Source: Triticum aestivum (lineage: Eukaryota; Streptophyta; Magnoliopsida; Poales; Poaceae). From it: a stretch of DNA of 64,000 nucleotides. Below are positions 11,483-21,491 of this stretch, piece after piece (positions within the stretch are counted from its first letter, which is position 1; each line of letters starts with the position of its first letter). The notes beneath the pieces were generated by a model. That model ran no database searches. It worked only from the letters and a program-made list of their open reading frames with translations, and was not told where the DNA came from. Position numbers and translations under genes: made by a program. The DNA lies in NCBI RefSeq assembly GCF_018294505.1, contig NC_057810.1, forward strand, positions 203,626,113 through 203,690,112, given 5' to 3'.

Positions 11483-12610
11483 TCACGCATTTTTCCGAGA
11501 TGATGAATGGATCGTCATCCGGACTGTGTTGTTGTCCTGGGGCGGTTTGATGAACTCGTCCCTCGGGATCATTGTGATCGGGTGTCTGCTCCGAACTGTG
11601 TTCGGCGTTACCTGGCTCGTCCTGCTCCATCGCTGGGTCCGTATGGTCGTTGTTGCCTTCGGAGTTGACTGGGGTGTCGATCTTTCTGGCGCTCTTGTCG
11701 CTATTTTTACTGTTGCTGGACTTGGAGCGGCGTCTGCACCGTCACTTTGGTTTTTGCTCGGGGTTTTATCTTCCGGATTGTCGCCGTCGTCCTCCTTAGG
11801 CATGTCCACCATGTATATATCATACGACGGGGTGGCTGTCCACCACCCTATGAGCGGTGGTTCCTGTTCTTCTCCTGCATCGTCGTCCATACCGTCGATG
11901 TATTCGGAGTCAAAGTCAAGCACGTCGGTTAATTCATCGACCGTGGCAATGAAGTGGGTGGTGGGTGGGCAACGAATTCCTTTGCCCCCCGCTTCCCACT
12001 CGAGCCGGACATAGTTCGGCCAAGAGTCTCCTGTCAAAGAGAGAGACTTTAACGAGTTCAGCATGTTACCAAAGGGAGAGTGCTGGAAGATATCCGCAGA
12101 GGTAAACTCCATTACCGGAGCCCAACCAGGCTCGGCGGGCTCGGGAGTGCACGGACCAGAAACTACAGCAGGATACGAGTCCGTTGTTCCGGTGTCACAG
12201 GCTTCCTTGGAGGTAAGGTCTATGTTCGGCTCTACCGCCGATGAGTGGGCGGCCTGCGGGGCGGGGTCCATCCACCCGTCCTTGGGCAACGCAGTCTGCT
12301 CCGGATTTCGGTCCGAGGCCACCGCAGGGGTGATATCCCGAGCGTTGTCCGACGGCAGGTCTAAGCCGTGCTCATCGTGAATGTCCGACGCTCCTGGCTC
12401 AGGCCCGATTCCGTCAAAGATCAAGTCTCCACGGGTATCGGCCGTGTAGTTCAGGTTTCCAAACCTGACCTGCTGGCCAGGGGCGTATCTGTCGATCTGC
12501 TCCAGATGGCCAAGCGAATTGGCCCGCAGTGCAAAGCCGCCGAACACGAAGATATGTCCGGGGAGAAAAGTCTCGCCTTGGACCGTGTTGTTGACGATTG
12601 AAGGCGCCAT
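11483..12610 (-). pseudogene. Element 1 gag, N-terminal acidic region
   Basis: The frame from ATG 12610 (MAPSIVNNTVQGE) encodes an LTR-proximal N-terminal region, with an ordered part (FVFGGFALRANSLGHLEQI) followed by an acidic, Pro/Ser-rich tail. It lies just inside the primer-binding region, as expected for gag. The frame ends at 11483 and the basic middle region continues in another frame (11456-10953), so at least one frameshift is present. Element 2 has the same start region at 14911. Confidence 0.65.
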
Positions 12611-12658
12611 CAAGCCTTGCAGTGGCGACACAGAGGAACTCTCAATGAAAGCACCAAT

Positions 12659-13140
12659 GTCGGTGTCAAAACCGGCGGATCTTGGGTAGGGGGTCCCGAT
12701 CTGTGCGTCTTAGGCTGATGGTAACAGGAAGCAAGGGACACAATGTTTACTCAGGTTCGGGCCCTCTCGATGGAGGTAAAACCCTACTTCCTGCTTGATT
12801 AGTAATGATGATATGAGTAGTACAAGAGTAGATCTACCACGAGATCGTAGAGGCTAAACCCTAGAAGCTAGCCTATGATGATTATGATTGTAATTGTGAT
12901 CGGCCTTCTAAGGACCAACCTCTCTGGTTTATATAGACACCGGAGAGGGCTAGGGTTTACACAGAGTCGGTTACAAGGAAGGAAATACAATATCCGGATC
13001 GCCAAGCCTGTCTTCCACGCCAAGGTGAGTCCCATCCGGACACGGAACGGAGTCTTGAGTCTTGTATCTTCACGCTCTAATAGTCCGGACGAAGTATATA
13101 GTACGGTCGTCCGGATACCCCCTAATATAGAACTCCCCCA
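12659..13140 (-). repeat. 5' LTR of element 1
   Basis: 482 bp. The terminus at 13131-13140 reads AACTCCCCCA instead of the CCCTCA seen in the other LTR. A TATA box (TATATAAA on the minus strand) lies at 12928-12935, which would start transcription leftward into gag. Confidence 0.9.
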
Positions 13141-13242
13141 CCCACAGCCTAAGAACTCTGTTTTCCCAGTGCGTATATTCAGGTCATCCACCTCATAGCG
13201 AGTGACATGTACAACAACACAATACTTGTCTGCATCAGGGCT
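13141..13242 (-). CDS. Host pseudogene exon 2, part before the insertion
   Basis: This 102-base piece starts AGC CCT GAT right after the acceptor TTCAATTAG and stays open to the 5' LTR of element 1. It includes RYEVDDLNIRTGKTEFLGC. Bases 13141-13145 (CCCAC) are one copy of the TSD. The same reading frame is found on the other side of the 8.9-kb element. Confidence 0.65.
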
Positions 13243-13408
13243 CTAATTGAAATAGAAACAAATTCTGAATTACTTTTCAGTATAAGAAACACAAGTTATT
13301 TAAACCAATATGTATAGCATGGCATCGAAGCTAATAAAATTTTGCATTATTAATCACCACATACTTAGATGAAAAACCACAATCGAGATCGCCAAAGAAG
13401 AAAATCAC

Positions 13409-13648
13409 CTTGGACAGCTCAGCAGGGGGGGGGGACACATCCTCGAAAGGGGAAAACTGCTCCTGCAGTGCCACGGGGACTGTAACCTCAAACGGGGTGT
13501 TGACCATCTCAGTAGTGGCCGTAATCATATCTGGGGTTGGCTCAGTGGCTGCCTCCATCTTCTTGGAGCTCTCTGTCTCATGGAGATCAGCCTCCCATGT
13601 CTGCTCCAATATCGGCAGATCTTTGCCTGGTTCTCCTTGGTCCATCAT
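13409..13648 (-). CDS. Host pseudogene coding exon 1
   Basis: Eighty codons from tandem ATGs at 13648 and 13645 (start MMDQGEPGKD) to the AAG before the GT donor at 13408-13407. The segment is acidic and rich in Glu, Thr and Pro, with no known domain visible. A 10-base G run on the plus strand (proline codons here) is a likely sequencing or slippage hotspot, but the frame is intact. The exon joins phase 0 to the exon starting at 13242. Confidence 0.65.
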
Positions 13649-13673
13649 GAAACTGACGAATAATAGGAGACCA

Positions 13674-13912
13674 CTAAAAGGAAAACACAATCGCAATGAT
13701 AATGAAACAAAAAAGAGAGTGAGGATCGGTTACTGCTTTGCAAAAGTTCTTTTTTTTTCTCTTAACGAAAATATACCAACATCACGGATCCGCTTACCTT
13801 CCCTTCGTTGGGAGAGAAGAACAGTGGCAGATGCAAGTGTTGCCTTTCTTGAAGACGGTGAGGGAGAAGGGGATTGAATGAAGAGTGAAATGATGGTTGC
13901 TTCGTCCGGCAA
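13674..13912 (-). promoter_or_regulatory. 5' UTR exon and leader intron of the host pseudogene
   Basis: CT-rich leader sequence on the minus strand from about 13900 to 13798 ends in AAG before GTAAGC. The intron (13797-13674) has a T-rich tail ending TTTTAG, and the ATG lies 25 bases into the next exon. A short leader intron just before the start codon is common in plant genes. No clear TATA box was seen upstream. Confidence 0.5.
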
Positions 13913-14376
13913 ACTTAAACTCCGGGGAGGTGGGGTTTTGTGATAAGATGGCTTGTTACTGCCGCGCTACGACCAGGGTGACTCTCCGCCTACATACTGC
14001 CTTCTAATTTGGTGGATGGCATTTGGGCCCGCGCGCTGCATGGCCCGCATGTCGGCAAACAAAAGTATAACAGCATTCAATAGAGGGAGACGTTTCAATG
14101 ACCTAGGAGGAGCCAGAAGCGGTAGAGTGTCTCCACTCTACTAGTAGTAATTGTTTTTCTGGGTAGCTGTAGAGTGTCTCCACTGTACTAGTAGTAATTT
14201 TTTCTCTGGGCCCAAGACAAAACAGCCCATCCACACTAGTAAATAGTAAAATCAATTCAAAAGACCATATATTTACTGAATGAGAGGCGCTACCCACACC
14301 CAGCACACTGCCCCCCCCCCAAAAAAACCTGGGTGCTCTTCTTCCTCCTCGCTCCCACCCACCTCACGTCAGCTTG
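13799..14376. other. Former divergent promoter region, left half
   Basis: DNA between the minus-strand host gene's leader and element 2. It contains a 42-bp direct repeat (14122-14163 and 14170-14211, starting GTAGAGTGTCTCCACT) and a C run at about 14311-14321. Joined to 35824-35994 it would form the short intergenic region between two divergent genes. No TATA box was found. Confidence 0.45.
14122..14211 (+). repeat. Two-copy 42-bp direct repeat
   Basis: Copies at 14122-14163 and 14170-14211, separated by 6 bases, share GTAGAGTGTCTCCACT and ACTAGTAGTAATT and differ at only a few positions. They lie about 320 bases upstream of the host pseudogene's leader exon. Confidence 0.7.
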
Positions 14377-14381
14377 CTCCA

Positions 14382-14863
14382 TGAGGGAGTCCTGGATTAG
14401 GGGGTATCCGGATAGCCGGAATGTGTACAACGTCTAGACTATTGAAGCGTGAAGATACAAGACTGAAGACTTCAGCCCGTGTCCGGATGGGACTCTCCTT
14501 TGCGTGGAAGGAAAGCTTGGTGATCCGGATATTATATTTCCTTCCTTGTAACCGACTCCATGTAAACACTAGCCCTCTCCAGTGTCTATATAAACCAGAG
14601 AGGTTGGTCCTTAGAAGACCGATCACAATTAAAATCATACCATCATAGGCTAGCTCTTAGGGTTTAGCCTCTACGATCTCGTGGTAGATCTACTCTTGTA
14701 CTACCCATATCATCAATATTAATCAAGCAGGAAGTAGGGTTTTACCTCCATTGAGAGGGCCCGAACCTGGGTAAACATCTGTGTCCCTTGCTTCCTGTTA
14801 CCATCACCCTTGACGCACAAATCGGGACAACCTACCCGAGATCCGCCGGTTTTGACACCGACA
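14382..14863 (+). repeat. 5' LTR of element 2
   Basis: 482 bp, TGAGGGAGTCC to CACCGACA. A TATA box (TATATAAA) lies at 14587-14594. It is followed by TTTGTGCTTTCATTGAGAG, the primer-binding region equivalent to that of element 1. Confidence 0.9.
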
Positions 14864-14910
14864 TTTGTGCTTTCATTGAGAGTTCCTCTGTGTCGTCGCT
14901 CTCAGGCTCG

Positions 14911-16113
14911 ATGGCTCCTCCAATCATCATCAATGATGCTGTCCAGGGTGAGGCTTTCCTCCCCGGAAAGATCTTCGTGTTCAGCGGCTTCACACTGCGG
15001 GCCAATTCACTTGGCCATCTGGAGCAGATCGACAGCTACGCCCCTGGCCATCAAATCAGGTTCGAAAATCTGAACTACACGGCAGATATCCGCGGAGACT
15101 TGATCTTTGACGGATTCGGCCCACCACCGGGAGCGCCGAACAGTCACGATGAGCACGGCTTAGACCTGCTGTCGGATGATGCTCGGGACATCATCCTGGC
15201 AGAAGCCTTGGATTTAAGTCCGGGGCAGGCTGCTTTGCCTATGGACGGAGGGTTGGACCCCGCCCCGCAGGCTGTACCCTCATCAGCGATGGAGCCGAAC
15301 ACAGGCCTCACTTCTGAGGGAGCTTGTGATTCTGGACCCCCGGATTCGTATCCGGTTGTAGGTTCCAGTCCGCATGTCCCCGAACCCGCCAAGCCTGGCT
15401 GGGCTCCGGTGATGGAATTCACCGCGGTGGACGTCTTTCAGCACTCGCCCTTTGGCGACATGCTGGACTTATTGAAGTCTCTCTCTTTGTTAGGAGACTT
15501 TGGGCCGAACTATGTCCGGCTTGAGTGGGAAGCGAACGACGATGGAATTTGTTACCCACCCACCACCCACTTCATTGAAACGATCGATGATTTAACCGAT
15601 GGGCTTGACTTCGATTCCGAAGACACCGACAGTATGGACCACGATGCAGGAGAATTACAGGAGCCATCATTCACGGGGTGGTGGACGGCACCTCCTCATA
15701 CAATATATATATGGTGGACACCCCGAAGGAAACTAATGGTGATGAGGCAACGAAGGATAACCCCTCGGGAAGAAAAGCAAAGCATGGGCGTCGTCGGCGC
15801 CGCTCCAAGCCCCGCCACGGCAATACCGGCCCCGGAGACGAAAATAATCCGGATGGCGCCGAAGAAGAATATGACCCTGACTAGCCCGCCTTCGAGCAGG
15901 CCGAATAGGAAGATGAGCAGGTCAGCCCAGAAGAACAGGCGATGGACGGATACCCAGAGGAGGACAACTACATGCCCCCCTCCGAAGACGAGATTAGCCT
16001 CGGCGACAATGAATTCGGCGTACCTGAGGATCCCGTGGAGCAGGAGCACTTTAAGCGTAGACTTTAGCCACTGCAAGGAGCCTGAAGAAGAAGCAGTAGC
16101 AACTCCAAGCTGA
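14911..16113 (+). pseudogene. Element 2 gag, N-terminal region
   Basis: The ATG at 14911 (MAPPIIINDAVQGE) matches element 1's gag start. The frame is collinear with element 1 (FVFSGFTLRANSLGHLEQI) until about 15690, where it shifts. The homologous acidic/basic stretch continues in the frame of 15678-15884 (YNIYMVDTPKE), then shows several in-frame TAG codons before an acidic segment with EEDNYMPPSEDEIS. The portion read past 15700 in the original frame is therefore not real protein. Confidence 0.6.
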
Positions 16114-16493
16114 TCAAGACCTGCTCACAGATAGATGGACTGAAGTCCTGGGAGCCGAGGAATATGGACTCGAGCGCCAAACTCTCACCGGCCACCTCGT
16201 GACCGGGATAAAACGGGATGCCAGCCCGAATACCAGCCCGCACCCCCACGCTGATATACTACGGCCTAGGGCAACAGGAAAGACCTGCAAGATATTTTGG
16301 AAAACAAAGAAGGACACCCAAGATCGATCTACGGATCGCGGGGGCGCGCCCCAGCACGCGACGATGATCGTCGCACCGGATACATCATCAACAAATCCGG
16401 CTGGGCTGAACACAGCAACCCAGACCAATTCGAGTTGTGTAGCCACATAGCCCGACACAGAGGCGCCGCACACCCCCTCTGCTTCCTGACAAA

Positions 16494-17075
16494 GTGATGG
16501 ATCATGAATTCCCAGAAGGGTTCAAACCCGTAAACATCAAATCATACGATGGCACGACAGACCCCGCAGTATGGATTGAAGATTTCCTTCTCCACGTTCA
16601 CATGGCCCGCGGAGATGATCTACATGCCATCAAGTATCTTCCCCTTAAGCTCAAAGGACCAGAGCGACACTGGTTAAACAGCCTGCCAGCAAATTCCATT
16701 GGTAGTTGGGAAAACCTGGAGGATGCATTCCTTGATAACTTTCAGGGCACATATGTGCGACCACCAGACGCCGATGACCTGAGCCACATTACTCAACAGC
16801 CCGGAGAGTCAGCCCGGAAATTCTGGACTCGGTTCCTTACTAAAAAGAACCAAATAGTCGACTGTCCGAACGCCGAAGCCCTGGCGGTTTTCAAGCATAA
16901 TATCCGTGACGAGTGGCTCGCTCGACACCTCGGCCAGGAAAAACCCAAGTCTATGGCAACTCTCACAACCCTAATGACCCGCTTTTGCGCGGGTGAGGAT
17001 AGCTGGTTGGCTCGCAGCGGCACCACGCCACATTCTGGCACTTCGAATGGCCATGATGCTAACGGCAAGCCATGA
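16494..17075 (+). pseudogene. Element 2 retrotransposon gag domain
   Basis: Open stretch with the capsid-like gag domain: DPAVWIEDFLLHVHMARGD, LKGPERHWLNSLP, VRPPDADDLSHI and FLTKKNQIVDCPNAEAL, closely matching element 1. It ends at a TGA (17073-17075) where element 1 reads on, consistent with CGA to TGA. The frame then continues through a CQIHG...HTNRDCRVFKQAGK knuckle-like region up to the insertion point of element 3 at 17386. Confidence 0.7.
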
Positions 17076-17386
17076 TGTAACAGACATAAGAGACGGAACA
17101 ACAGCGACAGCACTGAAGACACGGCGGTCAACGCCGGATTCAGCGGATCTAAGTCCAGTCAGCGAAAAAAGCCGTTCAAAAGAAATAATCAGGGACCGTC
17201 CAGTCTGGACCACATACTGGAGCGATCGTGCCAAATTCATGGCACACCAGACAAACCAGCCAACCACACCAATAGAGATTGCCGGGTGTTCAAACAGGCC
17301 GGCAAGATAAATGCCAAAAACAAGGACAAGAGGCTGCACAGCGACGATGACGAAGAGCCCCGGCGTCCGAACACGGGGGGACAAAA

Positions 17387-20300
17387 TTTCAGGACCCCGA
17401 CTCAATGCCACATCAATCTAGCATGTGACACCTCATATCACTTTGCGGCCTCACACATGGTATTCCCACGGGTGTCGCCTTACCTTTGCCCAGGACCGTT
17501 TGCGCCTTTTGGCACACGTATATGATAGTGTCGCTAGCATCCATATGATAAGGAGCCCGGGCTAACATGGCTAGTCGTAAACCCAAAGTGGCACAAACTT
17601 ACAGGGATAGGCATCCATGACCCAGCATCAAACGTGTCAGTCATCAGCGAGTGAATCCAGGCTGTAGCACTAGGCTAGCAGGACTCCGGTGAACCGGGCT
17701 GTAGCGGGCTAACAGGACTCCGGTATTCATCGCGTGACATTTCCCCGAAGGGACAGACACAGGAACGAAGAAGGACACATGCCGGCCAGCCTAAGTGTTC
17801 CGGAGCAGTAGCAAGCTACCATGGCTCAGTGGAAGCACTAGGAGACATTTCCCGGTAAGAGAGGCTACTAAGGATAAACAACTAGATAGTCAGATCCCAC
17901 ACATACCAAGCATTTCAATAACATACACACAATATGCTCGATATGTGCAAATACAACATGGCATCACAACATGACTCTACAACTCAAGTATTTTATTCAA
18001 TAGGCTCCAAGGAGCGAGATATTACAAACATGGGTCTCTCGACCTAGCATTCAGAGCATACAAGTCGAAGCACAAACGGAAGCTTAACATGTCTGAGTAC
18101 AGACATCTACAAATGAAAAAGGCTAAGAAGCCTGACTATCTACAAGATCCTGCCGAGGGCACAAGATCGTAGCTGAGGTAACAAGCTAAACGTCGAAGTC
18201 CACGTTGAACTACTAGTGAGACTGAAGTCTCTCTCCAAAACATAAAATAGGCAAACGTGAGTACAAATGTACCCAGAAAGACTTACATTAAAACTATCTA
18301 CATATGCATAATTATCAACAAAGGGGATGGTGGAGATTAACTGCAGCAAGCCAGCTTTGACTCGGTGGCTATCCTGAACTACGACTGCAAGCGACTCTTT
18401 GAGGTGGCGCACACGAGTCCACATATTCACCATATCAATACACCACTATCGATTCGCTCCCGTCTCCCTGCGAGAACGCCATCCATAGTACTCATGCTTA
18501 TCTTGCGCATTTTAGAGTATCCACTTTCACTTGTCTATGAACTGTAATAGGTAACCCAGAAGTCCTTTACAGCGGACACGACTATTCGAATAGATCATTT
18601 ATAACCCTGCAGGGGTGTACTTCTTCATACATGTTTCCACCACTTAGCGTCTGCACACGACATGTGCTCGGCAGACTTCAAGCAAAAGCCGACGTGGGTA
18701 TAGACCACGACCTACCTAAACACTCAAGTCTCTAGTCCAGGTTTATCGCCTATTCAGGTTCCATCCGCAGGGAGTCCGGACGAGGTTTCCACATACGGCC
18801 CCGAACGATGTGTACAGGGTTCCGTGACACCAAACGGGCGCCCGGTATACCCGGCCACGTGCCTACCGCATCACAGCCCACCCCTCCGGTCAACACTGCG
18901 CACGGCCTCCAGCATACTACAAACACCAGAAACTACTTGCAACTCCTGGACAGAGGACTAGGGTGGTTAATAAGTCGAGCGGGGTCATATTTCAGGGCCC
19001 AATGCATGGTAGTAGTTGAATCATGGATCACAAACACAGAACTCAGTTCCTGAGGACGGCTTCAATGAGACAACCCACCATGTACACCTACATGGCCTCT
19101 AACTGCTACCTTTACCAAATCGTGTTCACACACTTAGCTCACACACAGTAGGACATGTTCACACACCTCTGATTCATTCCTGATGAATCAGACCTGACTC
19201 AACTCTAAGCAGTAGCAGGCATGGCAAACAAACATGAATGAGTAGGCACAACAGGGCTCAAACAACTCCTACTCATGCTAGTGGGTTTCATCTATTTACT
19301 GTGGCAATGACAGGTCATGCAAAGGATAAAGGGGTTCAGCTACCGCAGCAAGTAACAGATGAATCGTTGTTGTCCTAATGCAGTAAAAGAGAGCAGGAGC
19401 GAGAGAGTAGGATTGTATCGGAATGAACAAGGGGGTTTTGCTTGCCTGGCACTTCTGAAGATAGTATATTTCTTCATTGGTGTCATCGATCACATCGTCG
19501 GTACACGTCTTACTGGGAGGGGACAAACACCGACAAACAAAGAAGAAGCACAATCAATGCAATGCACAATATGATGCATGATCATGACATGGCAATATGC
19601 GATGGTTTGGGCTAATGCAACTAGAAGCAGGTTAAATGAAGTTGGTTTGAACCCTAGGTTCAAATTCAAACTCCACATAAGGCATTTCAAATGCCATTTA
19701 TTCAAATTGTTGTATACAGAAGATTTAAGTTGTTCAAACATGAATGAGAATGGTGCAGATGGATATATTGGATTTTTCTGATCATTTTTCATATATAACT
19801 TGTTTGATTTGGAGCTACGGTTGATTTTCTATGATTTTTAGAAGTTTTGGCTATTTTCTGGAATTTCCTGTTTAAGAAAAATTCCAGCAATTGAATTAAT
19901 GCGGCAGCACTGCGGCAGCGTGACGTCAGCGGTCAACTGGGTCGGCCAGGTCAAACCTGACATGTGGGACCCACATGTCAGTGGTTAGTTAACTAACTGA
20001 ACAGAGTTAGTTAGTGTTAGGTTAAGCACTAATCTAGGTTAATTAGCGCTAAACTAACCTAACTAATAATTAACTAGGGTGGCCCACACGTCAGTGACCC
20101 AGGGGGTCAAACTGGGCCCACCCAGTCAACGGTCAGCGGGGTCAATCCCGCCGGCGTTGAGTCGCCGGCAAGGCTGAGACGGCGGAGGGGCTCGGATTTT
20201 TCCCTCCCACGACCAAATTAGCGGCCGAGACCACCTACAGAGAGCTGGCACTCTCGCGCATCCATTGAAGCAAACGAGAGAGGCTGCGGTGAAGTGAGCT

Positions 20301-21491
20301 CGCCGGAGTCGAGCTCGTGGCGGTGGCCGGAGCTCGACCAACGGCGGGTTAGGCGATGCAGGGCACTAGGGGAGGCGCTGGTGTGTGCTACGTGCCCCTG
20401 GGAGTGCCCTGAGCACGGTGACGCGCTCCGTTGCGGCTCTAGGTGACGGTGGCCACAGCGGCGACATGGCCGGCGGTGAGGAGCAATCGGCTCCGATGGC
20501 CATGGTGGCTAGAAGGCGCGGACGAGCATGGGGAGAGAGGGGAAAGAGGCAGGGGCCACGGCGAATCTGGTAGAGGCAACGGCGAGGCCGGGGATGGACT
20601 GGAGCTCGCGAATCCTCGAAGAGTTCGCCAGCGGCCAGATGTTGAAGACGATGCCTTGGACGATGCTCCAGGGCTTCCGGCGGGGCGCGGCTCGGTGGAG
20701 AGGAAGGGGGCGTCACGGCGGAGCTCCTAGGCATGTCGGAGAGGTGAGGGGGAGGCGGTGGCTGCGATGGTGGCGAGCAGCGTCGGCGGTTGCGCTCGGG
20801 CGCAAGAGGGAGAGAAAACAGAGGAGGGGAGAGGCACGGGAGAGAGTGAGGGGGGTCAGGGGGTCCAGAGCGGTGCCGAGGAGGGGCTTCGAGGCGCCTC
20901 GGTGAGGCAGGCAAGCAGGGAGGTGGCGTGGCGAGCTCGGCGGCGTCGCGGTGTCCCTCCTCTGCCTACTGGCAGAGGTAGGTGATGACTGGCACATGCC
21001 AGATGGGCCGGGCCAGCCAGGTAAGTGGCCTCTGGCCTTTCTCTCTCTTCCTAATTCTTTTCTGTTTTCTATTTTTCTGTAACTTCTGGGCTTTATTTAA
21101 AATACCAAAACATTTTCAAAAATCCTGAAAATAATTGTGGGCTCTTTTTGGAATATTCCCAACAGCCCTCACTTAAGTTCAGAATTAATTGAGCATTTAA
21201 AATATTATATAGCATTTAAATGCCCAATTGCAAATAGCATATGATTTGATCCAGAGCCCAAAGATGACATGGAAAAAGGTGCAACACCTCTGGTTAATGT
21301 TTCCAGCATTTTCCAGAAATGATGAACATTTTTGAAAGCCATTTGGATTCACTGAGAATATTTTAGTTGAACCTAGTGGATTCCTTTGATGCTAGGGTTT
21401 AGGCAATCCCCATTTCAGGTTTAACTGAAATTTAAACATGATGCAACACCAGATGCTAGCACTAGGCATTAATAGAACTAGGGATGTGATA
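17387..21491 (-). repeat. 3' LTR of element 3
   Basis: 4105 bp. The outer end reads TTTCAGGACC instead of TGTCAGGACC and the inner end TGTGATA instead of TGTGACA, so both terminal dinucleotides carry a substitution. It is otherwise very similar to 25523-29628. It includes a GC-rich block (about 20100-20980) and an AT-rich block (about 21040-21490). Confidence 0.9.

Larger units (their letters stand above)
4284..13140 (-). mobile_element. Element 1: pol-less Gypsy LTR retrotransposon (Fatima-like, tentative)
   Basis: Complete 8.86-kb element on the minus strand. It has a 5' LTR at 12659-13140, a 3' LTR at 4284-4766, both with TG...CA ends, and a perfect 5-bp TSD (CCCAC at 4279-4283 and 13141-13145). 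The primer-binding region next to the 5' LTR reads TTGGTGCTTTCATTGAGAG on the minus strand. Gag and protease lie on the minus strand (12610-9482), followed by about 1.2 kb of non-coding spacer and then a convergent plus-strand gene (5309-8287). No RT, RNase H or integrase motif was found in any frame, so the element must have moved in trans. It is inserted in the coding exon of a host gene. The family name is from memory of the LTR sequence. Confidence 0.85.
3982..13798 (-). pseudogene. Unrecognised spliced host gene, split by a retrotransposon
   Basis: I do not recognise the product. On the minus strand a 5' UTR intron (13797 to 13674, GTAAGC...TTTTAG) precedes an ATG at 13648. Coding exon 1 (13648-13409) ends at a full codon before a GTGATT donor. 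Coding exon 2 starts at 13242 after a TTCAATTAG acceptor, and the frame stays open to 13141. Element 1 interrupts there, and the same frame resumes at 4283 and runs to a TAG at 3984-3982. Without the insertion and one TSD copy the exons add up to 212 codons plus stop, with one internal TAG in the second half of exon 2. The encoded protein has an acidic, Glu/Thr/Pro-rich N-terminus and a compact basic C-terminal part. Exon phases and both splice sites support a real former gene. The insertion and internal stop mean it is now dead or truncated. Confidence 0.75.

Noticed and set aside
15700..16113. C-terminal part of the plus-strand gag-like frame in element 2
   Set aside because: Homology to element 1 moves to another frame at about 15690; the remainder is out-of-frame read-through.
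18140..18433. 97-codon minus-strand frame present in both LTRs of element 3 (also 26276-26569)
   Set aside because: Conserved only because LTRs are copies of each other. No domain, start is arbitrary, changes look neutral.
20126..20997. Several long overlapping frames on both strands in the left LTR of element 3
   Set aside because: High-GC part of the LTR. Frames overlap on both strands and are not conserved as the same proteins in the other LTR (28262-29123).
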